Below, one piece after another: positions 36,326-44,125 of a DNA stretch of 64,000 nt. The stretch lies in the NCBI RefSeq assembly GCF_002217985.1, contig NZ_BCMI01000005.1:1-64000 (forward strand), given 5' to 3'. Under the pieces are notes generated by a model. It had not been told where the DNA came from. It saw only the letters and a list, made by a program, of their open reading frames with translations, and made no database searches. Both the position numbers and the translations under genes were made by a program. This stretch comes from Secundilactobacillus pentosiphilus (GTDB taxonomy: Bacteria; Bacillota; Bacilli; Lactobacillales; Lactobacillaceae). Each line of letters opens with the position of its first letter. The stretch's first letter is position 1.

Positions 36326-36358
36326 TGTTGCGATATTTTCGGTGTAATTCTAGCTCTT

Positions 36359-36411
36359 TGGTGACACCTAACGTGACACCTTTGGTGACACCCAGATAAA
36401 AGTGGTGACAC
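36359..36411. repeat. Four direct copies of GTGACACC next to the integrase gene
   Basis: Copies at 36360-36367, 36373-36380, 36385-36392 and 36404-36411 (three as GGTGACACC, one as CGTGACACC). They lie between the fakA terminator and the 3' end of int, where attL is expected. They fit arm-type binding sites of a tyrosine integrase. The core crossover sequence cannot be set without the other prophage end. Confidence 0.6.
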
Positions 36412-36437
36412 CCAGTAAAAACGGCTTCTAAGCATAG

Positions 36438-37643
36438 CTATTTATCCGGTGGTGTAATTGGACGTAAATCATCTTCAACGCCCCTGAAGACCTGAATTGC
36501 ACCCTCTGGTGTCTCTCTGGTGTAAGAGTCGGTCATCTCAATATGCTTGTGTCCTAACCAGTGCATGGCATCAGTATCAGAAATCGTGGCATTCGAACGG
36601 ACCTTAGTAGCAAAATAATGCCGAAATTTATGCGGGTTGATCTTCACGCCAGCAGTCAGGCTGATTCGTGCAAACAAGTCTCGTGGACGATCCGGTTGGT
36701 AGGGGTTACCAGTTTCAGGGTTGACCCAGATAAAGTAATCATCAGGAACCGAGCCCTTAACATTGCAGATGAGCTGTTCAGTATGATTCAGAACAAACTT
36801 GATGGTCTTAATATAGCTTCCGGTGACCCAAATTGTCCGATAAGAGGCAGCACTCTTCAACGTGGTCCCTTTGACGGCATCTGGGGTTCGAGCTAAATCA
36901 AATTTAATCGCACAGATTGGTTCATTAGTCTGCTCGTCGACAGTGAAGGTAAATGAAGACTTTCGTAATCCCATGAGTTCTCCGCGCCGTTCACCTAGCG
37001 TTAACATCTTGACCATTGCAAAGTCGTATTGATTGCAAATCTTTTTCGCGGTTCGCATGAACTGATCGTATTCATCTTTGGTAACGGTCTGACTCTTTTG
37101 GGGACGGCCGCCAACTAACTGAATCTTACGAATCAGGCTCTTAGGAATAATGTTGTATACTTCGGCATCGGCCATGATAGACTGCATTACTGAATTGATA
37201 TGTCTCAAAGTGGTCACAGTATATTTTTGCGAATTGCCTAGATTGGTAATGAACTGCTGATATGCCATACGGGTGATCTCATTCAGTGCCCGTTTGCCAA
37301 AGACTGGGCTAATGATATGTTCATAGAGGTTGACCCGTTGCATCTCCGTAGAGTGTTTCCAGAGCCCAGATTCTACTTTGCGTTTACGTACGGTGTCAAA
37401 ATAGTCATCAACAGTAATCTTTCTTTGTTCTGCTTCAGAAAGGGAACCATCAAACAACTTCATCTCGAATTTACGCAAATCCTGTTCAGCATCCTGCCAG
37501 CTGGTATATCCACTGCTGGTATACATTTTATATTTACCAGAGAGGTCTTTGTAGCGGCGGCGTACGCTGTATCGTTTACCACGTTTGGTTTCATATTCGT
37601 AGATATTAGGGTGATGCTTCATTGCTGTTCGCTTAATTGCCAT
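36438..37643 (-). CDS. int: Phage integrase, tyrosine recombinase
   Basis: 401 residues. It has an N-terminal arm-binding AP2-like domain (~15-65), a SAM-like core-binding domain (~75-180) and a catalytic domain with Arg in GERRGEL, HKFRH (His338, Arg341), GHK (His365) and the nucleophile Tyr374 in DSYTR. It integrates and excises the second prophage. SD AAGGAG before ATG at 37643. Reads leftward toward the attachment site, the usual int-att layout. Confidence 0.95.
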   Translation of the reverse strand: MAIKRTAMKHHPNIYEYETKRGKRYSVRRRYKDLSGKYKMYTSSGYTSWQDAEQDLRKFEMKLFDGSLSEAEQRKITVDDYFDTVRKRKVESGLWKHSTEMQRVNLYEHIISPVFGKRALNEITRMAYQQFITNLGNSQKYTVTTLRHINSVMQSIMADAEVYNIIPKSLIRKIQLVGGRPQKSQTVTKDEYDQFMRTAKKICNQYDFAMVKMLTLGERRGELMGLRKSSFTFTVDEQTNEPICAIKFDLARTPDAVKGTTLKSAASYRTIWVTGSYIKTIKFVLNHTEQLICNVKGSVPDDYFIWVNPETGNPYQPDRPRDLFARISLTAGVKINPHKFRHYFATKVRSNATISDTDAMHWLGHKHIEMTDSYTRETPEGAIQVFRGVEDDLRPITPPDK

Positions 37644-37792
37644 TAGTTATCACTCCTTAATTCAATTTACTAAGATTAAATTTCTAAACTGCTATATTTA
37701 TTGCTAAAAATTCTTTTTATGCTACTAATTATTTTCAATAACAAGTCCATTTCTTGAAAAAATGCAAACGTATGTTCTTTTTATACGCTAAA

Positions 37793-37811
37793 TAAAAGCC
37801 CTGAAAGGGCT
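37793..37811 (-). terminator. Terminator of the leftward lysogeny operon
   Basis: AGCCC/GGGCT (37797-37801 with 37807-37811). Read leftward it is followed by TTTTATTT. It separates the cI-immA-cargo transcript from int. Confidence 0.65.
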
Positions 37812-37825
37812 ATATTTTAGTTAGT

Positions 37826-38335
37826 TTATTTGTGTAACATTAAATTCATGATAAAACTAAGAAGGCCTACGCCAACGCCGACAGTAGAAACGATAGTAGT
37901 AATTATCCAGACTTTTTGGTTTGCAAACTTAGTATTTATGATCTCAAAATGAGTGTTAACTTTTTCAAATTTAGTATCAATATTTGCTGATACCTTATCA
38001 ATTTTCCCTGACAGGTCAGTAATGCTATTTTTTGTTTCCAACTGAGATTCTTTAATTTCATGCCTAAGGTTATCTTCAAAGTGGTTTAACTCTTCGTGAG
38101 TTACGTAGTCAGACTTCATCCCATCGTCACCTCCGCTTTCTTTCGTACTTTTAGGTTTATTATAACCATTTGAATTGGAAGTTGATACCTTCCATCCCTT
38201 TGGTCGAGGAAGGTTGGCTGCGTTGGGAAAGGAAGTTTGTACAATGATAGTTTTTCCGTCAACTGGTGAAGATTCTTTGCTAAAACTATCCTGTTGAAAG
38301 TTAGATATGTTAAGTATCTTTGTGTTTTTCCCCAT
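37826..38335 (-). CDS. Tail-anchored coiled-coil protein, lysogeny cargo
   Basis: 169 residues from the ATG at 38335. A GTG at 38344 overlaps the preceding stop and is the alternative. The N-terminal ~75 residues are polar and disordered, then a heptad coiled coil (~80-140, DLSGKIDKVSANIDTKFEKV) and one C-terminal transmembrane helix (~145-165). This resembles prophage proteins of the Bdr/DUF1640 type by architecture only. Last gene of the lysogeny operon and translationally coupled to the gene before it. Possibly a membrane exclusion factor; no function is proven. Confidence 0.6.
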   Translation of the reverse strand: MGKNTKILNISNFQQDSFSKESSPVDGKTIIVQTSFPNAANLPRPKGWKVSTSNSNGYNKPKSTKESGGDDGMKSDYVTHEELNHFEDNLRHEIKESQLETKNSITDLSGKIDKVSANIDTKFEKVNTHFEIINTKFANQKVWIITTIVSTVGVGVGLLSFIMNLMLHK

Positions 38336-38336
38336 A

Positions 38337-38831
38337 TCAATCACCGTTTCTTTCTAAGTTAACTATCGCTGGAAAAGTAGTGGTGAATATGGATGTACTT
38401 TTGTCTGAACCGTGAGATTGCACTAGCACGTTTACTTCAAGATAATAGTTGTTTTTGGGTAACATTTCTTTTGTAATATTATCATTTTTGAAAGCACTCA
38501 GGGACACATCAAATTGTGCCGGATCCGAGAAACTAGGCATGTCTCCAATGACCGCCCGTTTTTGATCCATAGTAATTCGCAGCATATCAACTTTGGTTGG
38601 GTCGTGTGAAATATTGACAGGATCTTCTGGGGTAATCAAATTGAGTTGTACGATTAAATCTATAGCTTCGTCAAAATTCACGGGATCATCACCACGATAG
38701 ATATTCTTTATATACGAGGTTAAAATCCCATGGAAAGCAATTGTATCAGGATTATTAACGATTACAGGCTGATATTCATCTAGTGAGGTACTGTTTATAG
38801 TAAAACTACTTACAAAGAAAGATTGTTGCAC
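38337..38831 (-). CDS. Hypothetical lysogeny-operon protein
   Basis: 164 residues, GTG start at 38831 with AGGAGG 9 bases ahead. No signal peptide or membrane segment. Acidic, beta-rich at both ends, with a helical middle. No family is recognised. Its stop overlaps the next gene, so the two products may work together. Confidence 0.6.
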   Translation of the reverse strand: MQQSFFVSSFTINSTSLDEYQPVIVNNPDTIAFHGILTSYIKNIYRGDDPVNFDEAIDLIVQLNLITPEDPVNISHDPTKVDMLRITMDQKRAVIGDMPSFSDPAQFDVSLSAFKNDNITKEMLPKNNYYLEVNVLVQSHGSDKSTSIFTTTFPAIVNLERNGD

Positions 38832-38872
38832 AAGCTAATTCCTCCTAACAATAAAATTGCTTATTCATCGCT

Positions 38873-39517
38873 TCAAATTTTGCTGACATCTGTCGTATCT
38901 TTTTTCACCCATTTTCCACCAACATATCGGTAGTCAGTTAACAGGTTCTGACCTTTACCATGGAACCAAGTCCATTCATGACTCTTAGGGTAAACGTGAG
39001 AACCATAACTAAAAATCACTTTACTGGTTTGAGTGGGGCGGTAGTCAGAAAGGGTGGCATGGTTACTTTTAGAGTAGAAAGTGTTGTAGGAAATATCACT
39101 TTTTGAAGTTGCTATCCGGTAACCGTGGAAGGCTTTATATTTTGCAGAGCTTCTTTTTGTAGTTACTTTGTGGGTTCCCATTTTGAACCAGCCACCCTTG
39201 TAGCTGGCATCGACTACGTACAAATACTTTCCGCCACTGTTAAACCTTCCAGATTGTAGTACCCAAGAATAGTCGGTTCCCCAATGTTCCATTTTAAAAT
39301 GTTGGCCCCGCTTAGCAGTATAGGAATTGACGGATCTACTTTTATACATGGGTTCAACAACGTGTATCTTTTCAACGGTCACATTTTTAGTTAACGTTAC
39401 CCAGTGGGCGTTTCGCCATTCATCTTGTACCGCTTGTGCAGTTTCTCCTTTAACAGATAAACCGGTACCAAGAGATATGATAGCTAAGCCCAGCATTACA
39501 TAATGTTTTATTTTCAT
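38873..39517 (-). CDS. Secreted hypothetical protein, lysogeny cargo
   Basis: 214 residues with a clear signal peptide: basic start, hydrophobic core (VMLGLAIISLGTGLSV) and a likely AQA cleavage site near residue 30. The mature part is basic, rich in Tyr, Trp and Lys, with repeated short strands (YKSRSVNSYTAKRG, YSKSNHATLSDY) like lactobacillus wall-associated proteins. Expressed with the repressor, so it is made in the lysogen. It could alter the surface or block superinfection. Confidence 0.65.
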   Translation of the reverse strand: MKIKHYVMLGLAIISLGTGLSVKGETAQAVQDEWRNAHWVTLTKNVTVEKIHVVEPMYKSRSVNSYTAKRGQHFKMEHWGTDYSWVLQSGRFNSGGKYLYVVDASYKGGWFKMGTHKVTTKRSSAKYKAFHGYRIATSKSDISYNTFYSKSNHATLSDYRPTQTSKVIFSYGSHVYPKSHEWTWFHGKGQNLLTDYRYVGGKWVKKDTTDVSKI

Positions 39518-39564
39518 TTGAATTATCTCCTAAAATTTAGGTTAAATCCCATAACTTCTAGAAT

Positions 39565-39891
39565 TTAAAGTGCTTTTACTTCTAAAGACTTGCCAATATA
39601 CTTTTTAATTGCGTCATCATTCAGAGAATGTGGGCTACCTAAAATTAGTTTAAGAGCACCATGCAAAGCATCTAAAGTTTGATCCTCCAGTATTGACCTT
39701 AAGTTAGTAACAGCTACTCCCACACTTGCTACAACACTAGTTGAGTCTTCTTGGGCTTCAACATCAGTGTAGCTAACCACACTTGTGTAGATAGCGGAAT
39801 CATTCCGAGGGGTATACGTCAATGTAACCAAAAGCGTATTAGGTGTTTTCTTTTCTATGTTTTTAATCGTTAATTTTAACGTTGAATTCAT
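39565..39891 (-). CDS. Hypothetical lysogeny-operon protein
   Basis: 108 residues from the ATG at 39891 (SD TAGGAG; the TTG at 39900 is inside the spacer). Beta-strand N-terminal half, helical C-terminal half, no membrane segment. No family recognised. Confidence 0.6.
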   Translation of the reverse strand: MNSTLKLTIKNIEKKTPNTLLVTLTYTPRNDSAIYTSVVSYTDVEAQEDSTSVVASVGVAVTNLRSILEDQTLDALHGALKLILGSPHSLNDDAIKKYIGKSLEVKAL

Positions 39892-39911
39892 GATGAGCAA
39901 TCTCCTAATTA

Positions 39912-40844
39912 TTAATTTGAAACTTTATCAACAATAATGGACGAACTCAGAGTATGACCCTTTAGTTTAACCGCGTCTGTTAATCCACTACCATAAACAG
40001 TAATAGTAGATCCTTTACCGATTCCTTTGCTTTTAATCGTGTCAGTTTCAATTTGAGCTACAGTACCATATTGACTTGCTATTCCGTGCCCTGTGTAAGA
40101 TTCTGCAGGTACGATTACAACAAAATCCATACCGTCTTCATCAGGTATCTGTTGAATATAGGTAACGGTTCCTGTTGTTTGAATATTTGTGCTCTCGTAT
40201 TTATCAGGATTCATAACAAATTTTTCCAAGCCAACTTTTTTGTAACCACCAGTAGTTGTTGATTGAGTAGCATTGTTCTTTGAGGATTCGCTACTTTCTG
40301 AATAAGCTTTTTTATTGGAGCTGATTTCATCAAGTGCCTTCTTTGTAGCTAAACTTTCCGCTACACTTTCGGAGGAGGCTCTACTAGATTGACCGTTTTC
40401 GAAAGCTTTAGCTGCATCTGAATTATTGCTTAAATCGAAGCTAGTGCTTGTTTTCTTATGATTCTTAGACTTTGCGTTAACATCAATTGAAATCTGATTT
40501 TGTTCAGGAGATAAATGGATTGTGGATTGATATTCATTTGTACTTACTTTCTTTACAGGGTAAGGCTTCCCAGAATCAGAAAGTGTATCTTGATTTTCTC
40601 GATAAACAGAGATCTTGGCAGTGCTGGTTGATTTCATTTTTAAAGTGAAATTTCCGTTTTTATCAGTAAGAACGGGATCATCTGTATTCAAGAGACGCAA
40701 GTTTGTTAAGGGCTTTTTTACTTTCTTAGATTGTTGTTTGGAGTGGACACCAAGTGCAAAAATAATAACCAGCAGTATAAAAAATAATGCGACCCCAATA
40801 AAGACTATCTTTCTATTTCCCTTACGTTGTTTACTACTTTTCAT
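39912..40844 (-). CDS. Membrane-anchored extracellular protein, lysogeny cargo
   Basis: 310 residues. Basic N-terminus, one transmembrane anchor (~14-32), then an outside part: a beta sandwich-like stretch (~45-130), a Ser/Asn-rich linker (~140-200) and a C-terminal ~100 residues that look like an OB-fold (TTGTVTYIQQI ... GKGSTITVYG). No catalytic motif. First cargo gene behind immA, so it shares the repressor transcript. A superinfection exclusion or immunity role is a guess from context. Confidence 0.65.
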   Translation of the reverse strand: MKSSKQRKGNRKIVFIGVALFFILLVIIFALGVHSKQQSKKVKKPLTNLRLLNTDDPVLTDKNGNFTLKMKSTSTAKISVYRENQDTLSDSGKPYPVKKVSTNEYQSTIHLSPEQNQISIDVNAKSKNHKKTSTSFDLSNNSDAAKAFENGQSSRASSESVAESLATKKALDEISSNKKAYSESSESSKNNATQSTTTGGYKKVGLEKFVMNPDKYESTNIQTTGTVTYIQQIPDEDGMDFVVIVPAESYTGHGIASQYGTVAQIETDTIKSKGIGKGSTITVYGSGLTDAVKLKGHTLSSSIIVDKVSN

Positions 40845-40876
40845 AATCCATCTCCTCGCTCGTACTAAGGGAAAGC

Positions 40877-41302
40877 TTAATCCAATGTTTCGTTGCCAGG
40901 CATGCCATATGTTCGTGTTAGCTCCACAAAGTTGCTAGGCAAACGGTCGTTTTCTTCTATATAAAGTTGTGCCAGTAACGACACTGCGAACTCATTAGCT
41001 TCGTTTTCCATTTCTGAATGAGTCCAGTTGTTAAGACAGTAGTAGCCAACTAAGCCCTCTTGCAAGATGACGTGGCCCAACTCATGTGCCATTGTGAAGT
41101 AACGCATCGGGCTATCACGTAGCGACTTATTCAGAATTACAATAGGATCTTTTTTATCGTAAACTGTTTTTCCCAGTGGAGATTCACCTAAAAACTTCCA
41201 ATCAACCTCTACGTTGAGTTTCTCGGCAATGGCAAACGGGTCAGCAGTGTGATACCGATGGGTAACGATCTGCGTTGCTTGGTTGATGAATCGTCTGCTC
41301 AT
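40877..41302 (-). CDS. immA: ImmA/IrrE family metallopeptidase
   Basis: 141 residues from the ATG at 41302 (SD GAGGTG). The zinc motif HELGHVI (HExxH) is intact, with a downstream glutamate-rich helix (EMENEANEFA). Such proteases cleave the neighbouring phage repressor after DNA damage and so trigger induction. It lies 11 bases after cI. Confidence 0.9.
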   Translation of the reverse strand: MSRRFINQATQIVTHRYHTADPFAIAEKLNVEVDWKFLGESPLGKTVYDKKDPIVILNKSLRDSPMRYFTMAHELGHVILQEGLVGYYCLNNWTHSEMENEANEFAVSLLAQLYIEENDRLPSNFVELTRTYGMPGNETLD

Positions 41303-41313
41303 AGTACACACCT

Positions 41314-41676
41314 CTAATCATGTTTATGTCGTTTCCAAAAAATCTGAGTCATAGCAATCTCTAGTTTTTCTTTTTCGTCTTCAGTTAAGTTTTCACCCTT
41401 GTAGGTCATTGATCCTGCATTATCTTTCAAAAAAGCAGCTAAATCATTAGCATCTTTTTCATTTGCCCACTTTGGAGTTTGATTCAACCCCAAAAGATAA
41501 TCAGTGGTTACATCAAAATAGTTTGCCAATGCCGTGAGTGCTTCCTGACTAGGCTCTCTAGTATCGTTTTCATATCCAGAGATAGATACTTTGCTAACAT
41601 GAATAACCTTACCAAGCTCTTCTTGCGAAATATGTTTGGCTTTTCTCAAATCTCGTAGTCTAGTTCCAAATGTCAT
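41314..41676 (-). CDS. CI-like phage repressor (XRE family)
   Basis: 120 residues from ATG at 41676 with AAAGGAG ahead; upstream in-frame codons lie in the leader. N-terminal helix-turn-helix (HISQEELGKVIHVSKVSISGYEN). The C-terminus is short with no Ser/Lys autoprotease, in keeping with cleavage by the adjacent ImmA. It should hold the early promoters off by binding the TTAAC operators in the divergent gap. Confidence 0.9.
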   Translation of the reverse strand: MTFGTRLRDLRKAKHISQEELGKVIHVSKVSISGYENDTREPSQEALTALANYFDVTTDYLLGLNQTPKWANEKDANDLAAFLKDNAGSMTYKGENLTEDEKEKLEIAMTQIFWKRHKHD

Positions 41677-41706
41677 AGCTTTAGCTCCTTTCATATGTAG
41701 AATACA

Positions 41707-41785
41707 GTTAACAATTAGTTAACACAATAATAATTAACAAAAACGGAACTTTATATTGACAATTAACTTTAGGTTAACTTATAAT
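41707..41785. promoter_or_regulatory. Lysis-lysogeny switch: operators and early promoter
   Basis: GTTAAC at 41707 and 41718 (inverted pair), TTAAC at 41734, and a second pair TTAAC 41763/GTTAAC 41773. The rightward promoter is TTGACA (41756-41761), an 18-base spacer and TATAAT (41780-41785). The second pair sits in its spacer, so repressor binding would block polymerase. The first pair overlaps the leader of cI and could control its own promoter. Confidence 0.85.
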
Positions 41786-41816
41786 ATAGTCGTTGATAAG
41801 GAAAGGAGGTACTTAA

Positions 41817-42047
41817 ATGATCCGTTCTAAGCTCAAGAATCTTCGTGAACAAAAGGGTTGGACTTATGAATATGTCGGCAATCTAGCAGGCATCTCTAAA
41901 GAAGCTTACTGGATGATTGAAAATGGTAAAAGAGGGCTTAGCTATGAACGAGCCGTTAAAATTGCTTCAGTTTTTAATCTAACTCCTGATGATATTTTTT
42001 TGCATTCAGAGTTAACTTCTTCGGAACAAAAAGTTCCTGATAAGTAA
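41817..42047 (+). CDS. Cro-like XRE regulator
   Basis: 76 residues, a complete helix-turn-helix (WTYEYVGNLAGISKEAYWMIENG). First gene rightward from the early promoter, SD AAAGGAGG. By position it is the Cro counterpart, competing with CI for the TTAAC sites. Confidence 0.85.
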   Translation: MIRSKLKNLREQKGWTYEYVGNLAGISKEAYWMIENGKRGLSYERAVKIASVFNLTPDDIFLHSELTSSEQKVPDK

Positions 42048-42092
42048 ATTAGTTAATATTATGTTAATTAGACTAGAAAGGAGGTGAGCCAA

Positions 42093-42260
42093 ATGACAAG
42101 AGAGGAAAAGATTCAATACGTTGCTTTGAACAGCAATCACAGTGTTGATTTTATTCGTCAGGTGGCTGCACGAAATGAAGATAACCTTGACCTCATGGTC
42201 ACGGTGACAGATGGACAAGTTAAACAGAACTTGGAAGAACAGGCCATATCAATGTCCTGA
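42093..42260 (+). CDS. Small early phage protein
   Basis: 55 residues, ATG 42093 after AAAGGAGGTGA. Helical and acidic. No family recognised. Confidence 0.6.
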   Translation: MTREEKIQYVALNSNHSVDFIRQVAARNEDNLDLMVTVTDGQVKQNLEEQAISMS

Positions 42261-42324
42261 TGATTTCAGTTTAGAATAAGCGCCTTGAAAATTTAATGAG
42301 ACGTTTTGAAAGTAAGGGATATGT

Positions 42325-42888
42325 ATGCAAAACGTGAAGGGAAAAACAGGGCTAATGATTGGACCTGAATTAGACAGGTTCATGATTAGCAATCCAGACT
42401 TAAGAGCTGGATCACTGGCTAAGGAACTGAACATCACCCAGTCAATGCTATCGAAATGGCGGAGTAATACGTCACCGATTCAATTGCAATATATTGAACC
42501 GTTATTAACAATCACTGAAGGCTATGACGATTCGGATGAATTAAAAATTGCAATTTTAAATAAGATGAGTTTTGGCCTGGTTCCACCAATGCCTAACAAG
42601 AAGTTTGTTGATTTTAATCTCAATGCCCTATCCGATAGGACATTAGCAGAAATTGACGGTGTGATTGAGGCTTTAAAAAACGTGCGTGATGAATTCCAGA
42701 ATCCAGATGCACCAAATCATCAGGAATCATTGAAGGATGTTAGGTCTTTAGGGTTTCAATGTTATGACTTAATTCGCTATTTAATCACGCTAGTTGTCGC
42801 AACGGACGATAAATTTCACCTAAGCACAGTTGAGAGTTTCCAGGAAAGGCAGCAAGCATCAATTCAGGCGCACGAAAGAATTATGTAG
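42325..42888 (+). CDS. Early phage regulator with HTH
   Basis: 187 residues. Residues ~15-60 form a helix-turn-helix (GSLAKELNITQSMLSKWRSN). The rest is helical with no known effector domain. Probably an antirepressor or early regulator. Start ATG 42325 after AAGGG. Confidence 0.65.
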   Translation: MQNVKGKTGLMIGPELDRFMISNPDLRAGSLAKELNITQSMLSKWRSNTSPIQLQYIEPLLTITEGYDDSDELKIAILNKMSFGLVPPMPNKKFVDFNLNALSDRTLAEIDGVIEALKNVRDEFQNPDAPNHQESLKDVRSLGFQCYDLIRYLITLVVATDDKFHLSTVESFQERQQASIQAHERIM

Positions 42889-42900
42889 GAGGTGAGCGAC

Positions 42901-43194
42901 ATGGACGTAGCAATCAATGATGATAAATTTATCGATTTGCTCGTTGACCGGTTAGTAGACAAAGCTTTGCCAATACTCGAAGCCAAGCTTGATGAGCGTG
43001 ATCAGCTAGAAAAATACGACTATGACGTGACCCAAAAATGCTTGTATACAAACATTTTCAAATGTGATTCGACCAAATTCAACAAGATTCAGGCATTGCC
43101 AGGCTTTCCAACTAACCCTAATCCAGGTGGTAACCCAACCTACAACCTGAAAGAAGTATTGATCTGGCGTCACGAAAGCCAAGTCAGACATTAA
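42901..43194 (+). CDS. Excisionase-like/DUF771-type phage protein
   Basis: 97 residues from ATG 42901 (SD GGAGGTG; the GTG at 42892 lies in the SD). The C-terminal half has the winged-helix pattern of excisionase-like proteins (KIQALPGFPTNPNPGG, then YNLKEVLIWRHE). It may help excision with Int or regulate early genes. The family call is moderately sure. Confidence 0.6.
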   Translation: MDVAINDDKFIDLLVDRLVDKALPILEAKLDERDQLEKYDYDVTQKCLYTNIFKCDSTKFNKIQALPGFPTNPNPGGNPTYNLKEVLIWRHESQVRH

Positions 43195-43207
43195 GGAGGT
43201 GAAACCA

Positions 43208-43351
43208 ATGAACGCAAATGACTACATCTTTTATGGGAAATGCCTAGTAGATGGTGCCCTTGCACTGGTCACATTGGGTATCGCTAGTGGAATTGGTTGG
43301 ATGATCCATGAAGCAATCAAAAACCCGGAAGATTTCTTTGGGATCAAGTAA
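43208..43351 (+). CDS. Small membrane protein, early phage
   Basis: 47 residues, ATG 43208 after AAGGAGGTGAA. One transmembrane helix (~13-32). Unknown role. Confidence 0.6.
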   Translation: MNANDYIFYGKCLVDGALALVTLGIASGIGWMIHEAIKNPEDFFGIK

Positions 43352-43367
43352 GGAGGTGAAACATATA

Positions 43368-43877
43368 ATGCAAACTCCTATAGGAAAAATCTCTCGTGCG
43401 GAAGTGGGAGCAAGAATTTTTGAAAAGCGTATAGAACGACATATCACGATGGATGAGCTTGCTAAATTAATTAGCGTTAGCAGTAAAAGCAAAGTTGATG
43501 AGTGGGAAAGAGGAAGATTATTGCCTGACAAAAACACACTTATGCGAATAGCTTATGTTCTTCACACTAGTTTTGATTATTTAGCTTTTGGAAACAAAGA
43601 TAGCTTTAAACTTTCAAAAGTTAAATCTGTTGAAGATGCAAATCCAGCAAAATACAAGACTGATTTATCTCAAGTATTTGCCCGAAATTTACGAGTGATG
43701 ATGGCCGAACGGAAAATCAGAAATTCTCAAATGTATGAGCGCACCGGCATTGCTAGGTCAACCTTATTTTCAATAGAGGAAGGGAAAACCAAAATGATCA
43801 GATTCGACACAGTGGAGAAAATATCAAAGTTTTTGGGAATTGAACCTTATTTACTTTTTCAAGAACACCGCATATAG
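43368..43877 (+). CDS. Regulator with two XRE helix-turn-helix domains
   Basis: 169 residues from ATG 43368 (SD AAGGAGGTG). The first HTH is at ~10-75 (ITMDELAKLISVSSKSKVDEWERG) and the second at ~100-165 (RNSQMYERTGIARSTLFSIEEG). They share little identity, so this is an old fusion rather than a recent duplication. A single chain could grip two half-sites as a pseudo-dimer. Third XRE-type gene near the switch. Confidence 0.75.
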   Translation: MQTPIGKISRAEVGARIFEKRIERHITMDELAKLISVSSKSKVDEWERGRLLPDKNTLMRIAYVLHTSFDYLAFGNKDSFKLSKVKSVEDANPAKYKTDLSQVFARNLRVMMAERKIRNSQMYERTGIARSTLFSIEEGKTKMIRFDTVEKISKFLGIEPYLLFQEHRI

Positions 43878-43894
43878 GAAAAGGAGACAAAACG

Positions 43895-44077
43895 ATGAAT
43901 TTAACACTTGGTTCAGAAATGATTTATACAGCACCAAAAAGTCATAAAAAAAGAACTCCAACCCGGCAGTTAGAGTTCAAACCAGAATTACTGGCATTGC
44001 AAAATATTTTTCAAATTAATTCTACTCCGAACAGCGACTTATCGCAATCCCTAGGGGGCTTCAAAAATGGTAAATAG
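43895..44077 (+). CDS. Small basic hypothetical protein
   Basis: 60 residues, ATG 43895 after AAAAGGAG. Basic in the middle, no domain recognised. Confidence 0.5.
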   Translation: MNLTLGSEMIYTAPKSHKKRTPTRQLEFKPELLALQNIFQINSTPNSDLSQSLGGFKNGK

Positions 44078-44125
44078 TACAGCAGAACTTCAGAAATTAA
44101 TAGAATCTAGCGAGGAGAATTAATC

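Noticed and set aside
36359-36411. Short direct repeats taken as a CRISPR array
   Set aside because: The repeat unit is only 8-9 bases with gaps of 4-11 bases; there are no cas genes. Better explained as integrase sites.
44067-44123. 18-codon open frame before the zinc-hook ATPase gene
   Set aside because: Too short, no recognisable sequence; it overlaps the leader of the next gene and is not supported beyond a G-rich stretch upstream.
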